Positions 51,713-60,709 of a stretch of 64,000 bases of DNA are shown one piece after another. The stretch covers positions 9,402,620 to 9,466,619 of the forward strand of contig NC_020504.1 of NCBI RefSeq assembly GCF_000349325.1, given 5' to 3'. The notes below the pieces were generated by a model that saw only the letters and a program-made list of their open reading frames with translations, did no database searches and was not told the DNA's origin. Position numbers and translations under genes: made by a program. Positions within the stretch are counted from its first letter, which is position 1. Each line of letters starts with the position of its first letter. This DNA comes from Streptomyces davaonensis JCM 4913 (GTDB lineage: Bacteria > Actinomycetota > Actinomycetes > Streptomycetales > Streptomycetaceae).

Positions 51713-52462
51713 CTATGCGGCTGGGCTCACGCGGTGGGCGTAGACCTGCTTGATCCATCCGGCCTTGAAGGCCGCGAGGTCGTCGCGGAAGGCGGTCATC
51801 GACGCACCGTAAGGCGCGACGACGCCGCCGGTCTGGTCCGGCACGGACTGGCAGCCGTGCACGAGCCGGCCGCCGAGGGCGGCGTGGGCCTTGATGGACT
51901 CGATGCGGCGGTGCTCGTTGAACCAGCCGCCGTGGTAGACCTCGTCGAGGAGGCCGCCCATCTCGTCGTCCAGGTCGAAGACGACGGAGGTGGCGGCGGG
52001 GAAGAACCAGCACGGGCCGACGTTGGAGATATGCCCGTTCAGCTCCACCTTGTTCAGCGCCATCAGCGTGGCCGCCTCGCGCAGCATCCGCAGATGCTCC
52101 GCGGTGATCTGCGGCAGGCCCAGGGTGCCGAGGTGCTCGTCGCGGAACAGGTAGGCGTACACCGCGTAGGCGGTGGACAGCACGCGGGTGGCGTCCGAGG
52201 TGGAGGTGGCGTGGGCCCTGATGAAGTCCAGCGCGAGCTGCTCGACCGCGCTCTCGGTGGTCTCCTCCACCTCCAGGAGCTGGGACTTGACCAGTTCCCA
52301 GTCAGCGACGAGCCAGGTGTTGGACTCGAAGCGGAAGAAGTACTCGGCCGGATTGATGGTTGTGCGCCGGCCGTCGACGTGGATCCCGGGCAGGCGGTTC
52401 CAGCGCTCGTCGAACGACTCGGGCAGCACGGCCGTGATGGCCGTGGTGTCGATGGTGGTCAC
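51713..52462 (-). CDS. Conserved protein of unknown function (249 aa), first gene of the APH/methyltransferase operon
   Basis: GTG 52462 follows GGAGACAC. I do not recognise the family. The protein is cytosolic and helical, with conserved-looking blocks INPAEYFFRFESNTWLVADW, AYAVYAYLFRDEHLGTLGLP, NGHISNVGPCWFFPAATSVV, FDLDDEMGGLLDEVYHGGW and RLVHGCQSVPDQTGG. The many aromatic and His/Cys residues suggest an enzyme. It is followed by the APH-like gene after 75 bp and diverges from an XRE-TPR gene at 52687. Confidence 0.65.
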   Translation of the reverse strand: MTTIDTTAITAVLPESFDERWNRLPGIHVDGRRTTINPAEYFFRFESNTWLVADWELVKSQLLEVEETTESAVEQLALDFIRAHATSTSDATRVLSTAYAVYAYLFRDEHLGTLGLPQITAEHLRMLREAATLMALNKVELNGHISNVGPCWFFPAATSVVFDLDDEMGGLLDEVYHGGWFNEHRRIESIKAHAALGGRLVHGCQSVPDQTGGVVAPYGASMTAFRDDLAAFKAGWIKQVYAHRVSPAA

Positions 52463-52686
52463 CGTGTCTCCGTCTCTGATCGGCCGGGTTCGGTCACACG
52501 GGTGCCTGAACCCGGCGTAGGCGTACGGAACTTCGAGGAGCCGCCCGGCCGAAGGGGGAGCCTGGTCACGGTGTCGGACCGGGGCCGGGCGGCTGATGCT
52601 TAGTGAACTCTGCGTCACGCACAGTGGGTACGGTGAGAGCAGTTGAAGCGGTATACGCGGTTTACAGCTCCGGAGCGGAGGCGATC

Positions 52687-54041
52687 GTGGCAGCGCCGAG
52701 AGGGCCAAATTCCCGCCTGCGTGACGTTATCGAAGCGATCGGCTGCACCTACGAGGCTGTGGCGAAGGACATCCGGCGTATCGCGGCCGAGAACGGCGAG
52801 ATCCTCCAGACCAACAAATCGGCCGTCTCGCACTGGGCGAACGGCACACGCCAGCCCACTGGACGGACCGGCCAGTACCTCGCCGAGGCGCTGTCCCGCC
52901 GAGCAGGCCGCTCCATCACCTCGGCCGAGATCGGCCTTCGCACACCCGAAGCCGCCGTGTCGCAAGAGCCCGATCCTGTTGTGGCCGCCACCTGCTTGGG
53001 CCGTGCCGACGTCGAACGCCACCGCTTCCTTGCCGTGGCTGCCTTCACCACGGCTGGCGTGGCCATGCCGCTCTTCTACGACCACGAGGCCACGGCCCGC
53101 ATGCTGCGGGCCCGCACCGGCAGCTCGGCGGTCGGCATGGAGGACGTGGATGTCGTACGGCAGATCACCGCAGCCTTCAGCGCGGCCGACGAACGCTTAG
53201 GCGGAGGCCACGGCCTGACCGCCGTCACCGCCTACCTCGCCGACACCGCCGCCCCCATGCTCCGCGCCCGATTCCTGAACGAACCCTTACGGCAAGCGGC
53301 CTTCGGTGCCGTCGCCGAACTTGCCTACCTCGCCGGGTGGAAGCACCACGACCTTGGCCAAGAGGGCGCCGCCCAGCGCTATTACCAGGTCGGCTACCAG
53401 CTCGCCTACGAAGCCGACCCGCGCGGTCACGCCGCGTGGATGATGCGGGCCCTTGCCCACCAGGCCTGAGCCTCAAGCAGCCTCACCACTGCGTCGACCT
53501 CGCCGAAGCCGCCCTCACCCGCGGCGTGGGCCACGTCGACGGCCAGACCGAGGCGCTGCTGCACATCACGCACGCCCGCGCCTACGCGGCGGTCAAACAG
53601 AAGTCCGCGGCGGTTCGCGCCCTGCTCGCCGCCGAAGACGCCCTCCTGCGTGACGACGGCCCCCAGCCGAGCTACTCCCGGGTCAGTGGCCCGGCCGCCG
53701 GCACCGTCGCCAGCCACACCGCCCGAACCCTGACCGACCTCGCCGACCACGTCGGCACGGAACAACAGCATCGCGATGCCCTGGTGCGCTGGGACCGGGA
53801 GAAGTACAAGCGTGTCCACGCCCTCACGTACGCCGACCTCGGCGACAGCCTCGCCGCTCAGGCCCGAGCCGACGAGGCCGTAGCCGCCTGGTCACAGGCC
53901 CTGACCTTGATGGAGGGCATGACCTCCGACCGCACCCGCAAGGCCATCACCTCGCTCCGTTCAACCCTCTCCGTCTACCAGCGCCGCAAAGTGCCCGGAG
54001 CCGCTGAGCTCGCCTGCCGCGCACGCGAAGCGCTGGCCTAG
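52687..54041 (+). pseudogene. XRE-TPR regulator split by a one-base deletion
   Basis: GTG 52687 follows GGAGG. The N-terminal HTH is LRDVIEAIGCTYEAVAKDIR, TNKSAVSHWANGTRQPTGRT. A TPR-like helical domain follows up to MMRALAHQA and TGA at 53469. In the next frame the protein continues LSLKQPHHCVDLAEAALTRG, AAVRALLAAEDALLRDDGP and ALTYADLGDSLAAQARADEA to 54041. A missing C in GCCTGAGCC (GCCCTGAGCC expected) explains the shift. Two TTA codons (in DERLGG and NEPLRQ) suggest bldA control. It is divergent from the APH/methyltransferase operon and is followed by a Nudix gene after 35 bp. Confidence 0.8.
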
Positions 54042-54076
54042 GCTGCCACTATCCGGCCGACGAAGGGACACCAACC

Positions 54077-54580
54077 GTGGCTCAGCGGATCACCGACGAC
54101 CAGCCCAAGGCCCTGCCGCCCGCCCTTGAATCCATGACTCTGCTGGTCGCCGCCGTCATTGTCCACGACAGGGCCACCGACCGCGTCGTCCTTCTCCAGC
54201 GCAGTCAGAACGCCAAGTTTGCCCAGGGCATGTGGGACCTCCCCGTCGGCAAGAGCGAGCCCGGCGAGCCGATCACAAAGACGGCGGTGCGGGAGCTGCA
54301 CGAAGAGACGGGCATGACCGTGAAGCCGGAGGCCCTCAGGGTCGCCCACATCATCCACGGCGCCTGGGGAGTCGAAGCTCCCAACGGCTTCCTCACCGTC
54401 GTCTTTGCTGCGCACGAGTGGGCTGGAGAACCCGAGAACCGCGAACCACGAAAACACGCTCAAGTCTGCTGGGTTGACGCGGCTTCCATCCCGGAATCGT
54501 TTGTCGATACGACTGCCAGCGCTCTCCATGCCTATTTCAGGCAAGGGCCGCAGGTGTCACTTGACGGCTGGCAGAGCTAA
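54077..54580 (+). CDS. Nudix hydrolase (167 aa)
   Basis: The Nudix box spans about residues 57-79: GKSEPGEPITKTAVRELHEE followed by TGM, matching Gx5Ex7REUxEExGU exactly. Flanking strands LLVAAVIVHDRATDRVVLLQ and WDLPVG are typical of the ADP-ribose/NTP-type family. GTG 54077 is the start. It hydrolyses an unknown nucleoside diphosphate derivative. It lies directly after the XRE-TPR gene and was probably co-transcribed with it. An IS630 copy is inserted 10 bp after its stop. Confidence 0.9.
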   Translation: MAQRITDDQPKALPPALESMTLLVAAVIVHDRATDRVVLLQRSQNAKFAQGMWDLPVGKSEPGEPITKTAVRELHEETGMTVKPEALRVAHIIHGAWGVEAPNGFLTVVFAAHEWAGEPENREPRKHAQVCWVDAASIPESFVDTTASALHAYFRQGPQVSLDGWQS

Positions 54581-54589
54581 TTGGACAGC

Positions 54590-55700
54590 TATTGATCCGA
54601 AACGGTAGATGTTCTGGGTCGTTGATCCCTGCGTGAGTGAACTGGTGGGGGACGCAAGGCAGTTGTCGCCGTCGGCTCAGGAGGCCCTTCGACTGCGAGC
54701 GGTGGCCGCGTTGGTGGCGGGCCGGGACCGTGAGGATGTCGCGGCGGTGTTCCGGGTCTCGCTCAAGGCGGTGGACAATTGGTGGGCGAAGTGGCTGGCC
54801 GGCGGGCGCGAGGCGCTCGTGGCTCAGCCGCGTGGACGCCGGGTCGGCGAGCATCAGGTTCTCGACGCGGTCGAGCAGCAGGCGATCCGGCAGGCGGTTC
54901 TGGATCACCGCCCCTGTGACCTGGGGCTGGCCGGGCAGCTGTGGACGCGCGCGGGAGTGGGGGGCCTGATCGCGAAGCTGTACCGGGTGCGGCTGACCGA
55001 ACAGGGGGTGGGCAAGTACCTGCGCCGCTGGGGCCTGTCGTTCCAGCGCCCGGACAAGCGGGCCGTCGAGCAGGACGCGGAAGCGGTCCGCGTCTGGCGG
55101 GAGGAGACCTGGCCGGCGATCCGCGCGAAGGCGAAGACCGAGGGCGGGGAGGTGCTCTTCGCCGATCAGGTCGGCATCCGTTCCGACCAGGTCACCGGCC
55201 GCACCTGGGGTGAGCGGGGCCGCACACCGGTCGTGCACCGCACGGGCAACCGGTTCTCCGTCAACGCGATGTCCGCGATCAGCACGAAGGGCCGCATGCA
55301 CTTCATGGTGTTCACCGAGACCTTCGACGCCGACGTCATGTGCCGCTTCCTGGACCGGCTCGTCGGCCACTTCGACCACAAGGTGCACCTCGTCCTGGAC
55401 GGTCACTCCGCGCACCGATCCCGCAAGGTCCGCGCTTGGCTGGCCGATCATCCGGACCGGATCGAGCTGCACTTCCTGCCGTCGTACTCGCCGGAGCTGA
55501 ATCCCGACGAGCTGGTCAACGCCGACCTCAAACGGAGTCTGCCCATGCACAGCCGGGCCCGCGACCAGGCCCAACTCGCCGCCGAGACCCGCAGGTTCTT
55601 CCACCGCCGCCAACGTCAGCCACATATCGTCCGCGGCTACTTCGGCGGCCCGCACGTCCGCTACATCCTCGAATAGAACCGATTGAGTTTCGGATCAATA
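54590..55700 (+). mobile_element. IS630-family insertion sequence, copy 2
   Basis: The ends TTGATCCGAAAC (54592) and GTTTCGGATCAA (to 55698) are flanked by TA on both sides (54590-54591 and 55699-55700). Orientation is opposite to copy 1 (15209-16319), so recombination between the two would invert the 38 kb between them. Confidence 0.9.
54609..55676 (+). CDS. IS630-family transposase (355 aa)
   Basis: Same protein as at 15233-16300 with a few substitutions. HTH part DVAAVFRVSLKAVDNWWAKW; DDE motifs LFADQVGIRSD, VHLVLDGHSAHRS and PELNPDELVNADLK. Complete and apparently functional. Confidence 0.92.
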   Translation: MFWVVDPCVSELVGDARQLSPSAQEALRLRAVAALVAGRDREDVAAVFRVSLKAVDNWWAKWLAGGREALVAQPRGRRVGEHQVLDAVEQQAIRQAVLDHRPCDLGLAGQLWTRAGVGGLIAKLYRVRLTEQGVGKYLRRWGLSFQRPDKRAVEQDAEAVRVWREETWPAIRAKAKTEGGEVLFADQVGIRSDQVTGRTWGERGRTPVVHRTGNRFSVNAMSAISTKGRMHFMVFTETFDADVMCRFLDRLVGHFDHKVHLVLDGHSAHRSRKVRAWLADHPDRIELHFLPSYSPELNPDELVNADLKRSLPMHSRARDQAQLAAETRRFFHRRQRQPHIVRGYFGGPHVRYILE

Positions 55701-55778
55701 GGAAGGTGTCCTCTGGGGGCGCTGTCCAGGTGCTCCCCGCCACCGGCATGAGCCTCCTGTTCTGTACGAACGGGGTGT

Positions 55779-55910
55779 TTACAGGTCGGTCCACGGGCGG
55801 GGTTCGCCTCCGGTCAACGGCGCCCACACTGCCCCGCCCGGGCCGTGGTTTTCGATGTCGTCGAGGATGCAGGCGCCGAGGGGGACTTCGCGGGCGAGGG
55901 CAGCAACGAG
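55779..55910 (-). pseudogene. Replication-relaxation protein C-terminal fragment
   Basis: The frame reads PLVAALAREVPLGACILDDI, then WAPLTGGEPRPWTDL and a stop at 55779. This matches the end of the gene at 35687 (PLAATLANEVPLAAAILEDL, WTPLTGGNPRAWTEL). Only about 44 codons remain, next to the IS630 copy. Confidence 0.75.
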
Positions 55911-55919
55911 CGGTCGGCC

Positions 55920-56114
55920 GGTGACCCCGAGGCCGCGTGCGGGTACGCGCTCGCCGCGCTCGATCAGCTGGCCCGCACCTGGTACGCGATGGGCATGGAC
56001 CGGGTGCGGGAGGTGCGGCGCGCGCTGGCGCCGCACCAGCACGAGCAGTGTGTGCGGGACCTGGATGACCGGCTCTACGGCTGGTCGACGACGGTCAGCG
56101 CGCTCGCTCGTTGA
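55920..56114 (+). pseudogene. C-terminal fragment of an unidentified protein
   Basis: The frame reads YALAALDQLARTWYAMGMDR, VREVRRALAPHQHEQCVRDL, then DDRLYGWSTTVSALAR and a stop at 56114, overlapping the convergent HAD gene by 20 bp. Composition is protein-like and helical but I cannot name the family. It starts abruptly at the junction with the replication-relaxation fragment. Confidence 0.4.
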
Positions 56115-56757
56115 ACTCCGCGATCTGCGGCGGCAGTTCGAGGAGGGTCTCGACTCGGAACGTCGGCAGCTTCTGTGCCTGCTCCGTATGCCACTGGATG
56201 GTTGCCCACGGGCCTCGGTGCACGAGCGCGGTGTGCATGCCGGCCACGCGGGCCGGGGCGATGTCGTTGTCGACGCGGTCACCGACGTACAGCATCTCGC
56301 CGACCTCGGCGGGAACGACATCGGCGACGCGGTCGAAGAACGCGCGGTCCGGCTTGCTGGCGCCCCAGTCGTCGGACGTGCCGATCAGGTCGACGTCGCC
56401 GCTGAACAACTCGCGGAGGATCTTCCCTGCGCGCACGGTCTGGTTCCCGGCGATGCCCAGCCACAGCCCGTCCGCGCGGAGGGCGGCGAGGGCGTCTCGG
56501 ACGTCTGGGTAGAGGTCGGCCTCGCCGAAGGTCTCCGGCTGGCCCGCCTGGGCGCGCTTCTCGCGCTCTTCGTACAGGTCGAAGCCGGGGCGGAACTCCT
56601 GGAAGGTCTCGCGGTAGTCGCGGCCCTGGGCGATGACTGCCCCGAACATCGAGTGGAAGGTGTGGCGTGGCACCTGGAGCCAGTCGGCCCACGTGCCGTA
56701 CTCCCGGGTCTCGTCTACGAGGCACTCGCCGACGTCGAAGATCACAGCGCGAATCAT
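56095..56757 (-). CDS. HAD-superfamily hydrolase (220 aa)
   Basis: Motif I is IRAVIFDVGECLVDE with nucleophile Asp8; the second acidic position is Gly/Glu, as in some HAD-IA phosphatases. Motif II Thr/Ser is probably in GTSDDWGASKPDRAFF, which also holds the motif III Lys. Motif IV is EMLYVGDRVDNDIAPARVAG. The cap domain lies between residues 15 and 90. It is a phosphatase or dehalogenase-type enzyme of unknown substrate. ATG 56757 is clear and the gene is complete. Confidence 0.85.
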   Translation of the reverse strand: MIRAVIFDVGECLVDETREYGTWADWLQVPRHTFHSMFGAVIAQGRDYRETFQEFRPGFDLYEEREKRAQAGQPETFGEADLYPDVRDALAALRADGLWLGIAGNQTVRAGKILRELFSGDVDLIGTSDDWGASKPDRAFFDRVADVVPAEVGEMLYVGDRVDNDIAPARVAGMHTALVHRGPWATIQWHTEQAQKLPTFRVETLLELPPQIAEFNERAR

Positions 56758-57258
56758 GGGGCGAGAGTACCGAGCGGCCCACCTTCACCTCCGGCGCACG
56801 GGCACGACGAAGCGCCCCCTTGCACGGCCCGGCCTGGGCGCGCAAGGGAGCATCGTCGTTCGGGGACCGTTCTCGGGAAGCTGGGTCTCGGGCCGCTGCG
56901 CGACGTGCTCGGCGCAATCGCGCAGGACGGAGTACCGCGGCCGTCGTCTGTGACGGCGGGCGACCGGCGGTGGACGACAGCGGACGTACCGAGACCTCGG
57001 GGCGGTCGAGGCTGACGCGGTGGAGGATCAGGCTGCCGTGGTAGCCGATGCGGCTGCCGACGAGCTGCGGGAGGTCCTTGGCGTGGCTGGGGCGGTGCCA
57101 TGTGGCTCCAGCCGGGGCGGCTCCAACTGGTCCCAGTTGGCGGATGATTCGTGAGGATCGGGCGTCGTGCGGTGGCCCCGGAGGGCGGCTTTTTTTGGGA
57201 CCACTGAGGCGGTGAGGGAAGAGTGACGGCCGCGTGAGAGCGTCGGCATGATGGCCGC
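56758..57258. other. Gene-poor stretch
   Basis: About 500 bp with no convincing gene. A minus-strand frame near 57000-57130 (HAKDLPQLVGSRIGYHGSLI followed by LHRVS) is protein-like and may be a stub. A run of seven T residues at 57190-57196 after a GC-rich stretch could be a weak terminator. Confidence 0.35.
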
Positions 57259-57642
57259 ATGACGGATCGGACATCTCTGGAATCTGAACTCGCTGCGTTC
57301 ATGGGCGAGTACGAACGGGCCAACAACAGCCACGACATCTCATGTGTCGTGCCGTTCATCGCCGAGGACGCCGTGTATGGGTTCTCGGACGGTTCGCATC
57401 GGGGCATTGAGGAGATCCGGTCCGCGATCGGGAAGACGTTCGCGACAATCCTCGACGAGGTGTATGAGGTGCGTGAACTGGAGTGGCCGGTGCTCACCTC
57501 TGATGTCGCGGTGTGTCGCTGTCGGTTCGCCTGGACCGGCGTCGTGAACGGTGAACTCCGCTCTGGCCGGGGCCGGGGCACCAACGTCATCGTGCGGCGG
57601 GACGGAGAGTTGAAGATGCTGCATGAGCATCTCAGCTCCTGA
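57259..57642 (+). CDS. SnoaL/NTF2-like domain protein (127 aa)
   Basis: The cone-shaped NTF2-like fold is suggested by the start LAAFMGEYERANNSHDISCV, FIAEDAVYGFSDGSHRGIEE and the strands RCRFAWTGVVN, NVIVRRDGELKMLHEHLSS. Such proteins are isomerases, cyclases or ligand binders; none can be assigned. ATG 57259. It is convergent with the IstB fragment and has no operon partner. Confidence 0.75.
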   Translation: MTDRTSLESELAAFMGEYERANNSHDISCVVPFIAEDAVYGFSDGSHRGIEEIRSAIGKTFATILDEVYEVRELEWPVLTSDVAVCRCRFAWTGVVNGELRSGRGRGTNVIVRRDGELKMLHEHLSS

Positions 57643-57657
57643 TCCATGCGCAGGCCC

Positions 57658-58150
57658 TCACCTCAGCCCGTTGGTCTTGTTCGCCTTGGTGCGGGCCAGC
57701 CGGTAGGACTCCGTTCCGGTCTCGATCAGGGTGGCGTTGAAGGTGAGCCGGTCCACGACGGCCGCGCAGAGCCGCGGATCGGTGAACGTCTTTGACCAGC
57801 CGGTGATCGCCTCGTTGGAGGCGATGGCGATGCTGTTCTTCTCCCCGCGCTCGGTCAGCACCTGGAAGAGCATCTCCGCGCCGCGGCGGTCGAGTTCGAG
57901 GTAGCCGAGTTCGTCGATTCCAGAAAGGTCGACGCGTCCGTAGCGGGCGATGGTCTTGCCGAGCTGCTTGTCGTCGGCGGCTTCGACCCGCTCGTTCACC
58001 AGGGCCGCGGCGGTGGTGCAGCGGACGCGGTAGCCGGCCATGGCGGCCGCGGTTCCCAGGCCGATGAGCAGGTGGGACTTGCCGGTGCCGGAGTCCCCGA
58101 TCAGACACAGCGGGTAGCCCTTGGTGATCCAGTCGCAGCCGTCCGGTGTG
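57658..58150 (-). pseudogene. istB: IS21-family helper ATPase (IstB), 5'-truncated
   Basis: The frame reads YPLCLIGDSGTGKSHLLIGL (Walker A), VDLSGIDELGYLELDRRGAE (Walker B), NSIAIASNEAITGWSKTF and DPRLCAAVVDRLTF, to a stop at 57658. About 80 N-terminal residues are replaced by unrelated sequence upstream of about 58150. The ATPase core is intact but istA is absent. Confidence 0.85.
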
Positions 58151-58166
58151 GCGGCGGGTTTGTCGC

Positions 58167-58640
58167 TCATGAGTGCTTCTCGGCGGTCTGGTGGGGGCGG
58201 TGCAGTACGGGGGCGTGACAGACCACGAGCGACGCGGCGTCGGGTACGGAGAAGGCCGCGGCGGCCTCCTGGAGTTCGGATGTGTCCATGGGGTGCAGCC
58301 ACCCGTTGCGGACGTCCCACCCGCAGGCGTGTATGCCGGCGTTGGCGGTCGTGGCGACCAGGACGGCGTCCCGCACGGTGCTGTGTTCCAGGGCGAACGT
58401 CAGCAGGACGAAGAAGTGCACGTACTCCTCAGGGGAGTTGTGCACGCGCCATGAACCCGGTTCGACGGTCACGTACAGGCTGGCGCGCATCTCCGTGCCG
58501 TCCGTGCGCTCGGCGTTGATGCTGAGTTCGTGGCTTCCCTCGCCGAGGGCGGGGAGCAACGCGGTCAGTGCGTGCAGGGCGCGGCCCATGGCGGATGCCG
58601 TGGCGGCGTCGTCGGGCCGTGGAAGCTGCGGCTCAGGCAT
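58167..58640 (-). CDS. Telomere-proximal hypothetical protein, paralog A (157 aa)
   Basis: Unknown family. Helical N-terminus ALHALTALLPALGEGSHELS, a hydrophobic centre HFFVLLTFALEHSTVRDAVL, VATTANAG, and the motif ACGWDVRNGWLHPMDTSELQ. It is clearly paralogous to the upstream gene (58633-59121), with the same block order and an almost identical NGWLHPMDT motif. Its ATG overlaps the upstream stop (ATGCCTGA), so the pair is translationally coupled. No membrane topology is certain, as the hydrophobic part is probably a buried helix. Confidence 0.7.
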   Translation of the reverse strand: MPEPQLPRPDDAATASAMGRALHALTALLPALGEGSHELSINAERTDGTEMRASLYVTVEPGSWRVHNSPEEYVHFFVLLTFALEHSTVRDAVLVATTANAGIHACGWDVRNGWLHPMDTSELQEAAAAFSVPDAASLVVCHAPVLHRPHQTAEKHS

Positions 58641-59121
58641 GCGGGTCCTCCAATTCGGCGTCGGGGGACTGGGGGAGGACGGGGGCGGGGTAGACCTCGC
58701 GCAGGACGGCGGAGACGTCGGGGCACGGAATGACGGCGGCCTGGAGCTCGGCTGTGTCCATGGGGTGCAGCCACCCGTTCCGTACGGACCAGCCGCACGC
58801 GCGGGGGTCGGGCTCGGCGGAGGTGGTGGCGACCAGGACCGCGCTGCGCATGGTGCTGCCCTCCAGCGCGAACACCAGCAGCATGCGAAAGAAGCAGAAC
58901 GCGTCTTGGTCCAGGACGGCCAGGCGCAGCGGCTCCATGCCGATGGAGAGATCGGTCCGAGCTGTGACGAACGCGTCGTCGGTCCGCTCGGCCACGAGGT
59001 TGAGGGTGTGTGCGCCGTCTCCGAGTGCCTGGAACACGGCGGTGAGGGCGGTCAGGGCGCGGTTCATGGCGGTCCGGATGGCGTCGTCTCCGGGGCGGGT
59101 GAGTTTCAGGCGTGCAGACAT
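58633..59121 (-). CDS. Telomere-proximal hypothetical protein, paralog B (162 aa)
   Basis: Unknown family, paralog of 58167-58640. Blocks: AMNRALTALTAVFQALGDGA, FFRMLLVFALEGSTMRSAVL, ACGWSVRNGWLHPMDTAELQ. A more distant relative may be the gene at 63137 (similar order: an AVLAHLMTRLAPGEHVV helix, then FVFLLACGLAQTMCYGVMYL). It is the first gene of the coupled pair. The region upstream contains tandem GGTGGGC heptamers (about 59138-59170). Confidence 0.7.
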   Translation of the reverse strand: MSARLKLTRPGDDAIRTAMNRALTALTAVFQALGDGAHTLNLVAERTDDAFVTARTDLSIGMEPLRLAVLDQDAFCFFRMLLVFALEGSTMRSAVLVATTSAEPDPRACGWSVRNGWLHPMDTAELQAAVIPCPDVSAVLREVYPAPVLPQSPDAELEDPHA

Positions 59122-59136
59122 GAGGACTCCTTTCAG

Positions 59137-59169
<33 letters not shown>

Positions 59170-59368
59170 CCGTGGGCTGGCCGTACCGCGCCCCCTGGGG
59201 CGCAGTGGGTGTTTTCCTGGCGCGGTCGGCTCCGCCGCCGCTGTGTGGCAGGGGCTGAGGCGACCCGGGTCCCGTCCGTTGCATGCCGGCTGAGCGAGTG
59301 CGTAGGACGTGCTCCGCGCTTGCTGAGGGGCGAGGCGCGGCCGCTGTGCTCTTTCTGGGTGGGTGGGG

Positions 59369-59410
59369 CCCGTGCGGGCCGGGCCGGGGAGGGGGTCCGG
59401 CCCGCACGGG
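59369..59410 (-). terminator. Terminator downstream of the DUF932 gene
   Basis: A perfect 12-bp stem (CCCGTGCGGGCC and GGCCCGCACGGG) with an 18-nt GC-rich loop starts 7 bp beyond the stop codon at 59417. No T-run. The 250 bp to its left (59122-59368) hold no gene but contain heptamer repeats. Confidence 0.7.
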
Positions 59411-59416
59411 GGTCTG

Positions 59417-60593
59417 TCAGCCGTGCGCGGCGGCGGTGGTGAGGGCGGGCAGTGCGAGGGCTTCCAGGGCGGCGGCCTGGTCGGCGTCGGTGAGCGTCTG
59501 CGCGGTCGAGGTGACGGCCTGCATGACGCCCCCGGCGGTCATCTGACCGCCCCGGATGAAGTGGGCGAGGATCCGGTCCTTGGTCTCGTTGCCGATGCTG
59601 AGTGTCTTGGTGACGTGCTCGATCGTCTTCGTCGGCTCGTCCAGTGCCTTCCCCGCGGCGGCCTCCATCGCGGACACCTTGGCCTCGACGTACTCCCGGG
59701 ACAGGAAGGTGCGTACGGCGTCGGTGGTCTTGGAGGTGATCAGTTCCAGTGTTTTGCGCTGGGTCTGGCCGGACCAGGACACCACCCCTTGGTCCTGCCT
59801 GCCCCCGAGGTGTACGGCGCGCATGACGTCCTTGGTCTCGGTCAGGCCGTTGCGGCAGACCTGGATGACCGCGCGCGGGGTGATGGTGTATGCCCCGGCG
59901 CCGACTTCGCTGTTGGTGATGACGAACCCGGCCGAGACCATGGGCAGTTGGTCACCGCTGCGCCCGTCGAACGGGGAGCGGTAGCCGCAGCAGGCTGCGG
60001 GCCTGGACCGCGACCGCTTCGGACTCCACACGCACGTACATGCGCCGGTCGCTCAGGTCGCACCCCGTGATCCGGGTGGGGTGCCCGGACCGCTCCACTC
60101 CGTCGAGTGCGGCCAGCAGCATGTCGAGGTTGTCCATCAGCTTGTAGCTGTCCGACAGCAGCGCGCGGGCCACGCCCTCAACGGGCGGCAAACCGGGGCC
60201 GTTGGTGCCGCGGAACGCGCGGAGCATGAAACGGCGCTCCGGCTCCTCGCACAGCCACGCGTTGACGTTCTCGTCCAGCAGCGCGACGTTCTCGTCGCGC
60301 ATCCGGCGCAGGTAGGCGAGCGGGATGCGGAGCTTGTCCGAGATCCCCTCGTCGGCAACGGCGGTGGGCCGGTAGATGCCATCGACGTCCGTCACACCGT
60401 CCTCGGTGATCAGGGACTCGACACCTTCGACGTGCACGTTGCCCTCACGCATCCGCAGCGCGGAGGCGGGGGCGATCACGTCCAGCTTGCGGCGCTGTCC
60501 GTCCTCCAGGATGCGGACCAGGTCGGACAGGCCGGCGTTGCGGGCACCCGTGGGGGCAACGTTCGTGGCGCGCTCGGCGAGCTGCTGAGTCAT
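59417..60593 (-). pseudogene. DUF932 phage/plasmid protein split by a frameshift
   Basis: ATG 60593 (MTQQLAERATNVAPTGARNA) follows GGAAGGGGAA. The first frame contains LRIPLAYLRRMRDENVALLD, RRFMLRAFRG and GVARALLSDSYKLMDNLDML, and runs to AVQARSLL, then goes wrong and stops at 59952. The next frame resumes GYRSPFDGRSGDQLPMVSAG, FVITNSEVGAGAYTITPRAV and KDVMRAVHLGGRQ to 59417. Two bases (a CG) seem to be missing near 60000. DUF932 proteins occur on plasmids and phages beside recombination functions; the activity is unknown. With the shift only a ~200-residue N-terminal product would be made. Confidence 0.8.
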
Positions 60594-60653
60594 GCGGTAT
60601 TCCCCTTCCCTGGTGGTCCCTTGCGGGCCGGGGGCGGAGCCACCACCCCCGAG

Positions 60654-60670
60654 CAGTATCAATAATAGTG
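60654..60670 (-). promoter_or_regulatory. AT-rich upstream element, copy 1
   Basis: AGTATCAATAATAGTG lies about 65 bp upstream of the DUF932 start (60593, minus strand). A closely similar element occurs at 61759-61775 upstream of another gene. In such GC-rich DNA this shared AT-rich core is likely a promoter -10 region or an operator. Confidence 0.5.
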
Positions 60671-60675
60671 TGTTT

Positions 60676-60699
60676 CAGGGGTGGGTAAACCCACCCCTG
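60676..60699 (-). terminator. Terminator after the 60710-61267 gene
   Basis: A perfect 10-bp stem CAGGGGTGGG/CCCACCCCTG with loop TAAA lies 11 bp beyond the stop codon of the upstream minus-strand gene and just before the AT-rich element of the next gene. Confidence 0.75.
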
Positions 60700-60709
60700 A
60701 CCTGCACAC

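Noticed and set aside
50495..52603. Long plus-strand open frame of 702 codons
   Set aside because: Antisense of the APH-like and unknown genes, which have motifs, starts and operon structure on the minus strand.
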